Shown here piece after piece: positions 8,717 through 17,892 of a stretch of 46,468 nucleotides of DNA. Positions within the stretch are counted from its first letter, which is position 1, and each line of letters opens with the position of its first letter. The position numbers and the translations under genes were made by a program. Under the pieces are notes generated by a model. That model was not told where the DNA came from, ran no database searches, and was given only the letters and a program-made list of their open reading frames with translations. Source of the stretch: Actinomycetes bacterium (lineage in GTDB: Bacteria > Actinomycetota > Acidimicrobiia > Acidimicrobiales > Acidimicrobiaceae); contig JAJYNL010000115.1 in NCBI GenBank assembly GCA_021786375.1, positions 1 through 46,468 on the forward strand, given 5' to 3'.

Positions 8717-9070
8717 TCAGACCAGCTCGATGACCGCCATGGGCGCGTTGTCACCCAGCCGCGGACCCTTCTTCAGGATCCGGGTATAGCCGCCCGGCCG
8801 CTCAGAATAGCGGGGTGCGATCTCGGCCACCAGCTTGTGGGTCATATCCTCGTCACGCAGATAGCCGAGAATCAAACGGTAGCTGTTGAGGTCTCCCCGT
8901 TTGGCCTTGGTGATCAGCTTCTCGGCCACAGGGCGCAGGGCCTTGGCCTTGGCCTCGGTGGTTGTTATCGACTCCGCCGCGAAGAGCGATGCGGCAAGAT
9001 TGGCAAGAATGGCGCGCTGGTGCTTTGCGTCCCCACCAAAGCGCTGCCCCTTTTTGGGTCTGGCAGGCAT
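8717..9070 (-). CDS. rplQ: 50S ribosomal protein L17
   Basis: 117 residues. The opening [18 protein letters not shown] and the [19 protein letters not shown] helix are diagnostic of L17, which sits near the polypeptide exit tunnel. It starts one base beyond the rpoA stop and is the last gene before the strong terminator. Confidence 0.98.
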   Translation of the reverse strand: MPARPKKGQRFGGDAKHQRAILANLAASLFAAESITTTEAKAKALRPVAEKLITKAKRGDLNSYRLILGYLRDEDMTHKLVAEIAPRYSERPGGYTRILKKGPRLGDNAPMAVIELV

Positions 9071-9071
9071 G

Positions 9072-10010
9072 TCAGTCTCTCTTCCTAAGTTGCAGGCCGC
9101 GCTCGGTCAGCTTGCCGACCACCTCGTCCAAGGACTTCTGTCCGAAGTTGGTGATCGCGAGCAGGTCATCGGCCGACCGGGAAAGCAGCTCCCCGATGGT
9201 GTTGATCTGAGCCCTCTTCAGGCAGTTGCGCGGGCGTTCCGTGAGCTCCAGGTCCTCGATGGGAAGATCCAAGTCCGGCGAGCGAACCTCGATCGCGGCG
9301 GTCTCGGTGAGGGCGAGGCCCTGGGGCTGGTCGCTCATCTCGGCGATCAGCGTAGCGAGGCCGCGAAGCGTCTCCCCCGCGGAGGCAAGAGCCTCCCGCG
9401 GCGAGATCGAGCCATCGGTCTCGATGTCCAGCGTGAGTCGGTCGTAGTCGCGCGACTGCTCGCCGGCCGTGGCCTCCACGTTGATGGATACGCGGCGGAT
9501 CGGCGCAAAGATCGCGTCCACCGGGATGCGGCCGATCACGCCCGAAGAGCGGCTCGAGTCCGCGCCCTGATACCCCTTGCCCTTCTCGACTACCGCATCC
9601 AGGGCAAGGCGCCCCTTGTCGGAAAGGGTGGCGATCTGAAGATCGGGATTTATCACGTCGATGTCGGCAGTCACCTGGAAGTCGCCCGCCCGCACGACGC
9701 CGGGACCGCGCACGTCGAGACGAATCTCGACGGCCTCGTCCGACTCCGAACGGAAGACAACGTCCTTCAGGTTGAGGATGATTTCGGTGACATCCTCTTT
9801 GATGCCGGGGAGCGTGGTGAACTCGTGAAGCGCGTCGTCGAAACGCACTTCGGTGATCGCGGCTCCTGGAATTGATGACAGCAGGATCCTGCGCAGCGAA
9901 TTGCCAAGCGTATGACCGAAGCCCGGCTCAAGCGGGCCGATGGCAAACTTCTGGCGTCCGGCGATCTCCTCCCCCACCTCTTCAACGGAAGGCCTCTGGA
10001 TAAAGAGCAT
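9072..10010 (-). CDS. rpoA: RNA polymerase subunit alpha
   Basis: 312 residues. The N-terminal dimerisation domain (about 1-230) has the [17 protein letters not shown] motif that nucleates beta/beta' assembly. After a linker, the C-terminal helix-hairpin-helix domain (about 245-310: [29 protein letters not shown]) contacts UP elements and activators. The ATG has AGGAG upstream. It follows rpsD and precedes rplQ, the classic alpha-operon order. Confidence 0.98.
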   Translation of the reverse strand: MLFIQRPSVEEVGEEIAGRQKFAIGPLEPGFGHTLGNSLRRILLSSIPGAAITEVRFDDALHEFTTLPGIKEDVTEIILNLKDVVFRSESDEAVEIRLDVRGPGVVRAGDFQVTADIDVINPDLQIATLSDKGRLALDAVVEKGKGYQGADSSRSSGVIGRIPVDAIFAPIRRVSINVEATAGEQSRDYDRLTLDIETDGSISPREALASAGETLRGLATLIAEMSDQPQGLALTETAAIEVRSPDLDLPIEDLELTERPRNCLKRAQINTIGELLSRSADDLLAITNFGQKSLDEVVGKLTERGLQLRKRD

Positions 10011-10038
10011 CCTCTCTCCTTTTGTATCTGGTGGCGGG

Positions 10039-10665
10039 TTACTTCGAGTAGAGTTCGACGATCAGCTGCTCGCGGACGTCGGTGTCGATTTGCTCGCGAA
10101 TGGGAAGGTTGACCACGCCGACCTCGAAGGGACCAACGGTGTTGTCCAGCCAGCCCGGCAGGCTGCGGCGGTTGATACGCACGTTCTCCTCGATGACGGC
10201 CATGGCGCGGGCGCGCTCGATGAGCACGACCTTGTCCCCGCGGCGCACGCGGAAGGAGGGGATGGTCACCCGGCGCCCATTCACGGTCACGAATCCGTGG
10301 CGCACGAACTGCCTGGCCTGAGAGCGCGATACGCCCCACCCGGCCCGGAAGACCACGTTGTCGAGGCGCAGCTCGAGCATCCGCAGCAGGTTCTCTCCGG
10401 TGATGCCACCCTGTCGGGAAGCCTCCTCGAAGACGTTCCGGAACTGCTTCTCGAGCACGCCGTAGATACGACGAGCCTTCTGCTTCTCGCGAAGCTGGGT
10501 CAAGTACTCCGAACCCTGGCGGGTGCGGTCACGCCCATGCTCCCCCGGAGGGAAGGGGCGGCGCTCCATAGGGCAGCGGTTGGATTCACACTTGGAGCCC
10601 TTGAGGAATAGCTTGGTGCGCTCTCTGCGGCAGAGGCGGCACACAGGGCCTGTGTAGCGAGCCAA
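10039..10665 (-). CDS. rpsD: 30S ribosomal protein S4
   Basis: 208 residues. The N-terminal zinc-type segment has four cysteines (CRLCRRE and CESNRC, about residues 9-31), and a central S4 RNA-binding domain follows (about 97-160, LELRLDNVVFRAG). S4 is a primary 16S rRNA binder and the usual autoregulator of this operon. The start is TTG, supported by AAGGAG seven bases upstream and by agreement with the family's MARYTGP opening. Confidence 0.98.
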   Translation of the reverse strand: MARYTGPVCRLCRRERTKLFLKGSKCESNRCPMERRPFPPGEHGRDRTRQGSEYLTQLREKQKARRIYGVLEKQFRNVFEEASRQGGITGENLLRMLELRLDNVVFRAGWGVSRSQARQFVRHGFVTVNGRRVTIPSFRVRRGDKVVLIERARAMAVIEENVRINRRSLPGWLDNTVGPFEVGVVNLPIREQIDTDVREQLIVELYSK

Positions 10666-10686
10666 AGTCAGTCTCCTTGGAAAAAC

Positions 10687-11085
10687 TCAGACGCGACGGC
10701 GCTTCTTGGGGCGGCAGCCGTTGTGTGGGGTGGGGGTCACGTCACGGACGGAAACGATCTCGATTCCGGCATTGGCAATGGCACGGTGAGCGGTGTCGCG
10801 TCCCGAGCCAGGGCCCTTCAGCAGGACGTCCACGCGGCGGACGCCGTGCTCGGCAGCCCGCTTGGCAGCCGCCTCGGCAGCCAGCTGGGCCGCGAATGGG
10901 GTCGACTTGCGCGAACCCTTGAAGCCCACGTTGCCCGCAGAACCCCAGGAGATCACATTCCCGTCCGGATCGGTGATCGAAACAATGGTGTTGTTGAAAG
11001 AGGAGTGGATATGGGCTACGCCATGAGCGATATTCTTCCGCTCCTTCTTGCGAACCCGCCTTCCACCTGGCTTCGGTTTTGCCAT
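10687..11085 (-). CDS. rpsK: 30S ribosomal protein S11
   Basis: 132 residues with [23 protein letters not shown] and the C-terminal [16 protein letters not shown] tail, which is invariant in S11 of the small-subunit platform. It lies between rpsM and rpsD, as in other alpha operons. Confidence 0.98.
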   Translation of the reverse strand: MAKPKPGGRRVRKKERKNIAHGVAHIHSSFNNTIVSITDPDGNVISWGSAGNVGFKGSRKSTPFAAQLAAEAAAKRAAEHGVRRVDVLLKGPGSGRDTAHRAIANAGIEIVSVRDVTPTPHNGCRPKKRRRV

Positions 11086-11158
11086 CGACGCTCCTTTGAA
11101 TTCTCAGTTATGGCGAGTGCTCCGCACTCGCAAAGACCCGCCCTTGGACGGGGCGCTG

Positions 11159-11536
11159 CTAGCGCTTGACCTTCTTCTTCCCCGCGACGGTCTTCTTCGG
11201 ACCTTTGCGGGTGCGGGCGTTGGTATGGGTACGCTGACCCCGTACCGGAAGCCCCTTGCGGTGTCGGAGACCCTGGTAGCAGCCGATCTCCTGCTTGCGC
11301 TTGATATCTTGGGCAATCTCGCGGCGCAGATCGCCCTCAACCTTTTGATTGGCGTCGATGTAGGTGCGCAGCCTGGCGACCTCTTCGTCGGTCAAGTCGC
11401 GAACCCTGGTGTTGGGGTCCACGCCGGTCGCCGAACAAATCTGCTGCGAGGTGGTCAGTCCAATCCCGTAGATATAGGTCAGAGAAATCTCCAACCTCTT
11501 CTCACGCGGGATGTCTACTCCGGATATACGTGCCAT
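11159..11536 (-). CDS. rpsM: 30S ribosomal protein S13
   Basis: 125 residues starting [14 protein letters not shown], with the helix-two-turn-helix [16 protein letters not shown] and the basic C-terminal [16 protein letters not shown] that reaches the A/P-site tRNAs. It starts four bases after the rpmJ stop; a 73-base spacer separates it from rpsK. Confidence 0.98.
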   Translation of the reverse strand: MARISGVDIPREKRLEISLTYIYGIGLTTSQQICSATGVDPNTRVRDLTDEEVARLRTYIDANQKVEGDLRREIAQDIKRKQEIGCYQGLRHRKGLPVRGQRTHTNARTRKGPKKTVAGKKKVKR

Positions 11537-11540
11537 TCGC

Positions 11541-11654
11541 CTATCCCTGCCGTTGCTTGTGCCGTGGGTTCTCGCAGATGACCAGCACCCGTCCGTGGCG
11601 GCGGATCACCTTGCACTTCTCGCAAATTGTCTTGACGCTAGGTCTTACCTTCAT
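11541..11654 (-). CDS. rpmJ: 50S ribosomal protein L36, zinc type
   Basis: 37 residues: starts [14 protein letters not shown] and ends NPRHKQRQG. Cys11, Cys14, Cys27 and His32 form the CxxC...C...H zinc ribbon, so this is the zinc-binding paralogue type. The ATG is at 11652-11654 and the TAG ends four bases before rpsM. Position between infA and rpsM is canonical. Confidence 0.97.
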   Translation of the reverse strand: MKVRPSVKTICEKCKVIRRHGRVLVICENPRHKQRQG

Positions 11655-11673
11655 TGCAACTCTCTTGGTTCCG

Positions 11674-11693
11674 GGCGGCCTCCTAGGGCCGCC
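11674..11693. other. Hairpin in the infA-rpmJ spacer
   Basis: GGCGGCC (11674-11680) pairs with GGCCGCC (11687-11693) across a 6-base loop, just upstream of rpmJ on the minus strand. There is no T-tract, so a role in translation control or mRNA stability is more likely than termination. Confidence 0.4.
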
Positions 11694-11743
11694 TATGGCC
11701 GGAGAGACAGATGTCCCTTCGGCGGCTTCTGGCTTGGCAGTGT

Positions 11744-11968
11744 CTACTTGTACCGGTAGGTGATCCGGCCGCGATTCAGGTCGTAAGGAGTGAGCTCGAT
11801 CTGCACACGATCGCCAGGCAGGATGCGGATGCGGTGCATCCTCATCTTTCCCGAGCTGTGGGCCAGCACCTTGTGGCCGTTCTCGAGTTCGACTCGGAAC
11901 ATTGCATTGGGGAGGGGTTCTACAACAGTACCCTCCAGCACGATCGCATCCTCTTTTGGCTTTGTCAG
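11744..11968 (-). CDS. infA: Translation initiation factor IF-1, CTG start
   Basis: OB-fold factor that binds the 30S A site during initiation. The core [34 protein letters not shown] and [13 protein letters not shown] is full length. A GTG at 11941 would give only 65 residues and cut off the conserved lead. Continuing upstream gives [14 protein letters not shown], as in other IF-1 proteins, and reaches CTG at 11966-11968 with AAGGAG exactly six bases before it. No in-frame ATG, GTG or TTG exists that fits. The 74-residue product matches the usual length, so CTG is the proposed start. It heads the infA-rpmJ-rpsM-rpsK-rpsD-rpoA-rplQ unit. Confidence 0.9.
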   Translation of the reverse strand: MTKPKEDAIVLEGTVVEPLPNAMFRVELENGHKVLAHSSGKMRMHRIRILPGDRVQIELTPYDLNRGRITYRYK

Positions 11969-12038
11969 ATCCGGCTCCTTGGACTTACAACCAGCTCCGC
12001 GCTCCCACCCTTTTCAGGGCGGCTCGGTCCAGGCCACG

Positions 12039-12069
12039 ACTGTACCCAGACTTTCGCACAGAGTGTCAA
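12039..12069 (-). promoter_or_regulatory. Candidate promoter P2 for infA (TTGACA, 19 bp, TACAGT)
   Basis: A perfect -35 box TTGACA (12064-12069) is followed after 19 bases by TACAGT (12039-12044). The expected transcript start is about 65 bases before infA. The spacer is longer than ideal. Confidence 0.45.
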
Positions 12070-12070
12070 G

Positions 12071-12099
12071 TCTATACGCTTAAACGCTCCACGCTGCAA
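12071..12099 (-). promoter_or_regulatory. Candidate promoter P1 for infA (TTGCAG, 17 bp, TATAGA)
   Basis: TTGCAG (12094-12099) and TATAGA (12071-12076) are separated by exactly 17 bases, upstream of P2. This suggests tandem promoters driving the alpha group independently of secY-adk-map. Confidence 0.5.
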
Positions 12100-12124
12100 C
12101 TTCGCTCCGACCACGAGTCAGCCC

Positions 12125-12898
12125 TCAGTCATCGGCTGTGAGCACTTCCGGACCGTCCGGTGTGACCACGATGGTCTCCTCGAAATGGGCGGAAAGAGAC
12201 CCGTCCAGGGTGACCACGCTCCAGCCGTCATCCAGCAGTCTGGTCTCGGGCCCCCCGAGGTTCACCATGGGCTCGACCGCGAATACGTTGCCCGACTTGA
12301 GCCTCGGTCCCGGGCTCCCCGGCCAATAGTTGGGGACGTTGGGTGGCTCGTGCATTGCCGTTCCGATGCCATGGCCGACGTACTCCCGCACCACCGACAT
12401 GCCGGCGGCTTCCACCACCTGCTGGACGGCCCGACCTATGTCATGGAGGTGATTCCCTTCCTCCATCTCGGCGATGCCTGCCCACAGGCTACGCCTGGTT
12501 ACCTCCAAGAGACGTTCCGCCTCCTTGGAGATCCGTCCCACACCGACGGTGTAGGCGGAGTCACCGTGGTATCCCTGCCAGATCGCTCCACAGTCAATGG
12601 AAATTACATCGCCCTCCCTGAGGCGGTAGTTCCCGGGGATGCCATGGACGATCATCGAGTTGGGCGAGGTGCAGATGACCGCAGGAAAGCCGTGGTAGTT
12701 GAGGAAGTTCGAGCGGGCGCCGCGCTTATCAATGACCTCACGGGCCACCTTGTCCAACTCGGCGGTGGTCAAACCCTCGCGCACCACTTCACGGGTGCGT
12801 GCCTTTATCTCGGCAACGATCCTGCCGGCCCTGCGCATCTTGTCGAGCTCCGCCGCCGACCGGCGCACCGTTGCGTTCCACTTCAGGGGTTGCACCAT
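12125..12898 (-). CDS. map: Methionine aminopeptidase, type I
   Basis: Removes the initiator Met from nascent proteins. 257 residues in the pita-bread fold, with all five dimetal ligands visible: Asp102 and Asp113 (ISIDCGAIWQGYHGDSA), His176 (VGHGIGTAMHEPP), Glu209 (FAVEPM) and Glu240 (HFEETI). His85 (IVHGIP) is the substrate-side histidine. It follows adk by 13 bases in the secY-adk-map order. Confidence 0.97.
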   Translation of the reverse strand: MVQPLKWNATVRRSAAELDKMRRAGRIVAEIKARTREVVREGLTTAELDKVAREVIDKRGARSNFLNYHGFPAVICTSPNSMIVHGIPGNYRLREGDVISIDCGAIWQGYHGDSAYTVGVGRISKEAERLLEVTRRSLWAGIAEMEEGNHLHDIGRAVQQVVEAAGMSVVREYVGHGIGTAMHEPPNVPNYWPGSPGPRLKSGNVFAVEPMVNLGGPETRLLDDGWSVVTLDGSLSAHFEETIVVTPDGPEVLTADD

Positions 12899-12911
12899 CG
12901 ACTACGCCTCT

Positions 12912-13565
12912 CTAGAAACGCTCCACGGTCGCGAGGATCTCTTCGAAGATGGCATCGAAGTCGCCCTCGCCCGAGACCGTGACAAAGCATCCCTTGGCCT
13001 GGTACCAGGCAATCAACGGCGCCGTTGCCTCCTCGTATATGTCCAGCCTTCGCCCGATCGCTTCGGGGGTGTCGTCGGCCCGCTGAACCACCTCGCTGCC
13101 ACAGTCATCGCAGGTCCAGTTGGAGGCGGGCGGATGATGCACGGAATACGTGCGTCCACACCCGGTACAGACCCGCCGCGAAGAGAGCCTGTCCATCACC
13201 ACCTCGGTGGAAACTTCAAGGTTTATCACCAGCTTTATACCCTCAGGCTCGAGCATCTTGTCCAGCGCCTCTGCCTGGGCAAGGTTGCGCGGGAAGCCGT
13301 CCAGGACGAAGCCGTCGTCAGCGCAGCCGCGGCGCGAAAGGCGCTCCTCGACGGCCCCGAGAATCACGCTGTCGGGTACAAGTTCGCCCTTGTCCATATA
13401 GCCCTGGGCCAGCTTGCCGAACTCCGTGCCCTCACGCGCGGCGGCACGCAGCATGTCTCCCGTGGAAATGTGGGCAATACCCAGTGTGGCAGCAAGCTTG
13501 GAGGACTGGGTCCCCTTGCCCGCGCCCTGCTTGCCGAGCATGACGATGCGGTATGGCTTGTTCAA
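12912..13565 (-). CDS. adk: Adenylate kinase with zinc-type LID
   Basis: Interconverts ATP + AMP with 2 ADP. 217 residues with the P-loop GKQGAGKGTQ (11-20), the NMP-binding region STGDMLR (34-40) and the DGFPRN motif (89-94). The LID carries Cys133, Cys136, Cys152 and Cys155, the four-cysteine structural zinc site usual in Gram-positive long-form enzymes. It lies between secY and map. Confidence 0.97.
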   Translation of the reverse strand: MNKPYRIVMLGKQGAGKGTQSSKLAATLGIAHISTGDMLRAAAREGTEFGKLAQGYMDKGELVPDSVILGAVEERLSRRGCADDGFVLDGFPRNLAQAEALDKMLEPEGIKLVINLEVSTEVVMDRLSSRRVCTGCGRTYSVHHPPASNWTCDDCGSEVVQRADDTPEAIGRRLDIYEEATAPLIAWYQAKGCFVTVSGEGDFDAIFEEILATVERF

Positions 13566-13604
13566 TGTACATCCCCTTTTCCGCGCCGCCCAGGCGCAGA
13601 AGAT

Positions 13605-14900
13605 CTACTTGAGGAACCCCTGGTAGTTGCGCATCGAGAGCTGCGAGTCGATCTGCTTCATCGTCTCCAGGCTCACGCCCACCGCAATCAGCAGAGTTAT
13701 GCCGGCAAACGGGTACCCGGTCACGTGCCAGAGTGCCAGTACCACCGCCGGGAGCACCGCCACCAGCGCCAGGAAAAGGGAGCCGGGCAGCGTGATGCGG
13801 TTCAGGATCTTCGAGAGGTAGCGCTCGGTGGGAGGCCCCGGGCGAATGCCGGGGATGAAGCCGCTTTGCTTGCGAATGATGTCGGCCTGCTGGTAGGGAT
13901 CGAAGGCCACCTGTACGTAGAAGAAGGTGAACATGATGATGAGAACGCCATAGATAACGATGTAGTAGAAGCTGGTCGGCGAGACCAGGTGGTTGTTCAC
14001 GAAGGTACGGAACGTCTGCCAGGGAATGATATTGGAGAGCAGCACCGGAAAGTAGAGGATCGACGAGGCGAAAATGATCGGAATGACCCCCGCCTGGTTC
14101 ACCTTCAGGGGGATATGGGTGCTCTCGCCACCGTACATCTTGCGCCCCACCACCCTCTTGGCGAAGGTGACGGGGATTCTCCGCTGCCCTTGCTCGAAGG
14201 CAACGATTGCCACGAGAATCGCGAGGGCGAGTAGCACAATCACCGCGAACTTGAACGGGCCCGCCTGGGCCAGGATCGCATGTCCGCCTGTCGGTATGCC
14301 CGCCACCACGTTCGCGAAGATGATGATGGACATGCCCTGCCCGATGCCTCGTTGGGTGATCAGCTCGCCCAGCCACATGACCATTGCGGTACCCGCGGTG
14401 AAGGTCAGCACGATCAACCCGACGCGGGGCACCGTGAAATGGGGGATCAGGTCGACGGCCTTGCCGCTGGGAAGCAGTCCTGCGCCACCGTTGTGAAAGG
14501 CGAAGGAGAGCCCGGTTCCCTGGAGGAGCGCGAGGACGACGGTGAGGTACCGGGTGGTCTGGGTCAGCTTCTTCTCACCCACTGCTCCCTGATCGCGCCA
14601 CTCCTCGAACTTGGGAATGACCGTGGTGAGCAGCTGGATGATGATCGAGGAGGTGATGTAGGGCATGATGCCCAGCCCGAAGATGGCGAAGTGGGTCAGC
14701 GCGCCACCGGAGAAAAGGTTTAGGAACCCGAGCACGCCACCCGCACCGGCAGCGCTTTCAACCTGCTTGAGCGCGTTGAAGTCAATCCCAGGAACGGGCA
14801 GGTTTGCACCGAACTGGTAGACCATGATGATGAAGATGGTGAAGAGGACCTTGTTGCGCAGGTCCGCAACTTTGAAGATGTTCTTCAGGCTTCCAAGCAT
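13605..14900 (-). CDS. secY: Protein translocase subunit SecY
   Basis: 431 residues and about ten membrane segments. It forms the channel of the SecYEG translocon in the cytoplasmic membrane. It opens with an amphipathic LKNIFKVADLRNKVLFTI helix, has the plug-region sequence around ALTHFAIFGLGIMPYITSSI, and the cytoplasmic loop RNYQGFLK-type C-terminus. It follows rplO after a spacer with a strong hairpin and precedes adk. Confidence 0.97.
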   Translation of the reverse strand: MLGSLKNIFKVADLRNKVLFTIFIIMVYQFGANLPVPGIDFNALKQVESAAGAGGVLGFLNLFSGGALTHFAIFGLGIMPYITSSIIIQLLTTVIPKFEEWRDQGAVGEKKLTQTTRYLTVVLALLQGTGLSFAFHNGGAGLLPSGKAVDLIPHFTVPRVGLIVLTFTAGTAMVMWLGELITQRGIGQGMSIIIFANVVAGIPTGGHAILAQAGPFKFAVIVLLALAILVAIVAFEQGQRRIPVTFAKRVVGRKMYGGESTHIPLKVNQAGVIPIIFASSILYFPVLLSNIIPWQTFRTFVNNHLVSPTSFYYIVIYGVLIIMFTFFYVQVAFDPYQQADIIRKQSGFIPGIRPGPPTERYLSKILNRITLPGSLFLALVAVLPAVVLALWHVTGYPFAGITLLIAVGVSLETMKQIDSQLSMRNYQGFLK

Positions 14901-15008
14901 CCAAACCCCGTCGATTCCGCAGCGGTTACGCCGAGCCGCCTACCCAAGACTACAGCCGCGGCATGCAGAGCCAAATCCCGCCCCAATGTCATCGGCTCCA
15001 AATAGAGA

Positions 15009-15038
15009 GGAGCCGGGGCGCGCTCCGCGCCCGGCTCC
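15009..15038 (-). terminator. GC-rich hairpin between rplO and secY
   Basis: A 13-bp stem with one bulged base (15009-15022 with 15026-15038) and a 3-base loop carries GGAGCCGGG at its base. The minus-strand transcript continues TCTCTATTT, a poor T-tract. Partial termination or an RNA-processing boundary between the spc group and secY-adk-map is plausible. Confidence 0.5.
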
Positions 15039-15067
15039 GAGACCACACACCTCGCCGGAGTCCCGCG

Positions 15068-15568
15068 TCAGCGGTTGGCGTGGGCATTTCCCTTTACCGG
15101 TGGGCGGCCGCCCGGATACGGCAAGGGAAGCACCACGGCGGAACCGCCGGCGGCGCGGATGGCGAACTCCGCCGCACGCGAGAACTTGTGAGCGGTCACA
15201 GTCACCCCGGTGCGGATCTCACCATCGGCAAGGACCTTGACCAGCGAGCGGCGCTTGACGATGTTGTTGTTGGCCAGCACGGTCGGGTCGATAACCACGA
15301 TCCCCTCGTTGGCAAGCTCCTGGATTCGGTCCAGGTTGACGATCTCGTATTCCACGCGGAACGGGTTGTTGAAGCCCTTCAGCTTGGGTGTGCGCTGAGT
15401 CAAGGGCAGCTGGCCACCTTCGAAACCAACCGGAATCGTGTCGCGAGCGCCTTGGCCCTTGGTGCCGCGGCCGGCGGTCTTGCCGCCCTTGCCGGCGATA
15501 CCTCGGCCGACGCGCTTGCGCTTCTTCTTGGCGCCCTCGGCGGGAGCCAGATCATGCACTTTCAGCAA
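15068..15568 (-). CDS. rplO: 50S ribosomal protein L15
   Basis: 166 residues: the N-terminal VHDLAPAEGAKKKRKRVGRG and Gly-rich GIAGKGGKTAGRGTKGQ arm are typical of L15. The start is TTG with GGAG six bases upstream; a CTG follows directly but has worse spacing. Ends before a 167-base spacer. Confidence 0.97.
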   Translation of the reverse strand: MLKVHDLAPAEGAKKKRKRVGRGIAGKGGKTAGRGTKGQGARDTIPVGFEGGQLPLTQRTPKLKGFNNPFRVEYEIVNLDRIQELANEGIVVIDPTVLANNNIVKRRSLVKVLADGEIRTGVTVTAHKFSRAAEFAIRAAGGSAVVLPLPYPGGRPPVKGNAHANR

Positions 15569-15580
15569 CGGATGCTCCTA

Positions 15581-15772
15581 TCAGACTTCTTCGGAGACTT
15601 CGACCAGGTGGGAAACCCTGGCCACCATCCCTCGTATCTCGGGGCGGTCGGCGAACTCGTTCTTCGAGCCGATCTTTCCAAGGCCGAGCGCCCGCAGGGT
15701 TCCACGGTGCTTCGGCTTGGTGCCGATGGCGGACTTGACCTGAGTGACAATCAGCTTCTTCTCAGCGGACAC
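15581..15772 (-). CDS. rpmD: 50S ribosomal protein L30
   Basis: 63 residues, the usual short L30, with LIVTQVKSAIGTKPKHRGTLRALGL. The start is GTG; its Shine-Dalgarno GGAG overlaps the end of rpsE, so the two are translationally linked. rplO starts 12 bases downstream. Confidence 0.96.
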   Translation of the reverse strand: MSAEKKLIVTQVKSAIGTKPKHRGTLRALGLGKIGSKNEFADRPEIRGMVARVSHLVEVSEEV

Positions 15773-15780
15773 CTTCGCTC

Positions 15781-16317
15781 CTAAACCTGCTCGACTTGCT
15801 TCTGCTTCTCCTGGTAGGCCGCAAAGATCGGCCTCGGGATCACCTCGTCGGCGTACTTGCCGCGCAGCTTGGCAACCTCGTCCGGACGCTTCAGATCGCG
15901 CAGTCCGGCGATGGTGGCATGCGCCACGTTGATCGAGTTGGAGGAGCCCAGCGACTTGGAGACCACGTCGTGCACGCCGGCCATCTCGAGAATGGCCCGC
16001 ACCGCTCCACCGGCGATGACGCCGGTACCGGGAGCGGCGGGCTTCAGAAGCACACGACCCGCGCCGGCCTCGCCGATAACGGGGTGGACGATGGTGTTGC
16101 CGGCAAGAGGCACCTCGAAGAGGTTCTTCTTGGCCTCCTCAATGCCCTTCTGGACGGCAATCCCGGCTTCCTTCGCCTTGCCGTATCCCAGCCCGACGCG
16201 CCCGTTCTTGTCGCCGATCACCATCAAAGCGGTGAAGGAGAAGCGGCGGCCGCCTTTGACGACCTTGGCGACCCTGTTGACCTTGATGGTCCTCTCTTCA
16301 AACTCGGTATCCGCCAC
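15781..16317 (-). CDS. rpsE: 30S ribosomal protein S5
   Basis: 178 residues: double-stranded RNA-binding-type N-terminal domain ([38 protein letters not shown]) and the C-terminal domain ([20 protein letters not shown]). S5 takes part in decoding fidelity and helicase activity at the mRNA entry. GTG start, four bases before the rplR stop. Confidence 0.98.
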   Translation of the reverse strand: MADTEFEERTIKVNRVAKVVKGGRRFSFTALMVIGDKNGRVGLGYGKAKEAGIAVQKGIEEAKKNLFEVPLAGNTIVHPVIGEAGAGRVLLKPAAPGTGVIAGGAVRAILEMAGVHDVVSKSLGSSNSINVAHATIAGLRDLKRPDEVAKLRGKYADEVIPRPIFAAYQEKQKQVEQV

Positions 16318-16320
16318 TTG

Positions 16321-16686
16321 TCAGAACTCCAATCCCTTGTTGCGGGCCGCATCGGCCAGCGCCGCGATCCGGCCGTGGTACTTGAAGCCCCCACGGTCGA
16401 AGACGACCTTGGTCACACCCTTCTCCGCAGCACGCTCGGCCAGGAGCTCGCCCACCTTGGCGGACGCCACGGCATTGCCGGTCGCCTGCGAGCGAAGCGC
16501 GGCCTCCACCGTGGAGGCTGCGGCAATAGTGCGGCCGGCCGCGTCGTCGACGATCTGTGCGACGATGTGGCGATTCGAGCGGAAGACGGCCAGGCGGGGG
16601 CGCTCCGCGCTCCCCACGACCGTCTTACGCACCCGGCGATGCCTCTTCTTGCGCAGCGCCTGGCTGTTCACAGTGTTTCTAGACAT
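16321..16686 (-). CDS. rplR: 50S ribosomal protein L18
   Basis: 121 residues with [27 protein letters not shown] and the C-terminal [20 protein letters not shown], which binds 5S rRNA. Starts ATG after a 25-base spacer from rplF. Confidence 0.98.
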   Translation of the reverse strand: MSRNTVNSQALRKKRHRRVRKTVVGSAERPRLAVFRSNRHIVAQIVDDAAGRTIAAASTVEAALRSQATGNAVASAKVGELLAERAAEKGVTKVVFDRGGFKYHGRIAALADAARNKGLEF

Positions 16687-16711
16687 TCACAGCTCTCCAA
16701 GTGCTCCGGCG

Positions 16712-17254
16712 CTACTTACCGGTCTTGCCAGCCTTGCGCTGGACCTTCTCGCCGAGATACCGGACACCCTTGCCCTTGTAGGGCTCAGGCTTGCGTATCT
16801 TCCTAATGTTGGCGGCCACCTGGCCAACCACTTCCTTGTCGATTCCCCGAACCACAACCCTGGTCGGGGTCGGCACCTCGAAGGTCACGCCCTCAGGGGC
16901 GACCACGGGAACCGTGTGGGAAAAACCGAGCGACAGCTCGATCTCTCCGGGGCCCTTGGCAACGGCGCGGTAACCGACGCCGATAATCTCGAGCTCCTTG
17001 GTGAAACCGTTGGTCACGCCCGTGACCATGTTCGCCACCAGAGTGCGCGAAAGGCCATGCATCGCCCTGGATAGCCGCTCGTCGTTGGGACGCTCCACCA
17101 GGAGCGTTCCCTCCTCCTGCCGGACGGTGATCTCTCCGGGCAGCGTACGAGAAAGCTTGCCCTTGGGCCCGGAGACGACCAGCTCGTTGGCGCCGGAAAT
17201 CTCCACGCTCACTCCTGCCGGCACTCCGACCGGAACCTTACCGATTCGAGACAT
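16712..17254 (-). CDS. rplF: 50S ribosomal protein L6
   Basis: 180 residues, two repeated L6 domains. [15 protein letters not shown] opens the protein, and the C-terminal signature [17 protein letters not shown] contacts 23S rRNA near the factor-binding site. Confidence 0.98.
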   Translation of the reverse strand: MSRIGKVPVGVPAGVSVEISGANELVVSGPKGKLSRTLPGEITVRQEEGTLLVERPNDERLSRAMHGLSRTLVANMVTGVTNGFTKELEIIGVGYRAVAKGPGEIELSLGFSHTVPVVAPEGVTFEVPTPTRVVVRGIDKEVVGQVAANIRKIRKPEPYKGKGVRYLGEKVQRKAGKTGK

Positions 17255-17281
17255 ACAAAGTTCCTTCGTTACTACGTGCCG

Positions 17282-17683
17282 CTACCAGACGTAGCAGATG
17301 ATCTCGCCGCCCATGTTCTGCTTGCGCGCCTCACGGTCGGTCATCAGACCCTTCGAGGTCGAGAGCACAGCGACTCCAAGGCCACCCAGCACGCGCGGCA
17401 CCGCATCGGCCCGGCTGTAAACCCGCAGGCCCGGCTTGGAGACACGCTGGATACCCGAGATCACCCTCTTACGGTCAGGCGAGTACTTCAGCCTGATCTC
17501 CAGGAAGTTGCCGGGCTTGCCCTCGGCCGGCTTCACCGAGAAGCTCTCGATATAGCCCTCCTTCTGGAGGATCTCCGCCAAGGCGCCCTTGAGCTTGGAG
17601 CCGGGCATTACCACGGTGTCGTGCATGGCCACATTCGCGTTGCGGATGCGCGTAAGCATGTCCGCGATGGGATCCGTCATCAT
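17282..17683 (-). CDS. rpsH: 30S ribosomal protein S8
   Basis: 133 residues with [13 protein letters not shown] at the N-terminus and the C-terminal [20 protein letters not shown], both diagnostic. Two adjacent ATG codons (17681-17683 and 17678-17680) are possible starts; the difference is one residue. S8 is the translational repressor of spc operons in E. coli; whether that holds here is not visible. Confidence 0.98.
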   Translation of the reverse strand: MMTDPIADMLTRIRNANVAMHDTVVMPGSKLKGALAEILQKEGYIESFSVKPAEGKPGNFLEIRLKYSPDRKRVISGIQRVSKPGLRVYSRADAVPRVLGGLGVAVLSTSKGLMTDREARKQNMGGEIICYVW

Positions 17684-17698
17684 GGCTGTCCCTCCTTC

Positions 17699-17884
17699 CT
17701 ACCAGCTCGCCTTGGTGAGACCGGGGATCTCGCCAGCATGGGCCATCGTCCGCAGGCAGATCCTGCAGAGGCCGAACTTCCTGTAAACCGAGTGGGGCCT
17801 GCCGCAGCGGCCGCAGCGCGAGTATGCCCTCACCTTGTACTTGGCGGCACGCCTCTGCTTCTCGATAAGCGCCTTCTTGGCCAT
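17699..17884 (-). CDS. rpsZ: 30S ribosomal protein S14, zinc type (S14Z)
   Basis: 61 residues, the short zinc form. Cys24 and Cys27 (SRCGRCGR) and Cys40 and Cys43 (GLCRICLR) form the zinc ribbon. This zinc copy inside the spc group is usual in actinobacteria; a zinc-free paralogue, if any, would lie elsewhere. Confidence 0.97.
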   Translation of the reverse strand: MAKKALIEKQRRAAKYKVRAYSRCGRCGRPHSVYRKFGLCRICLRTMAHAGEIPGLTKASW

Positions 17885-17892
17885 CTCTTGAA

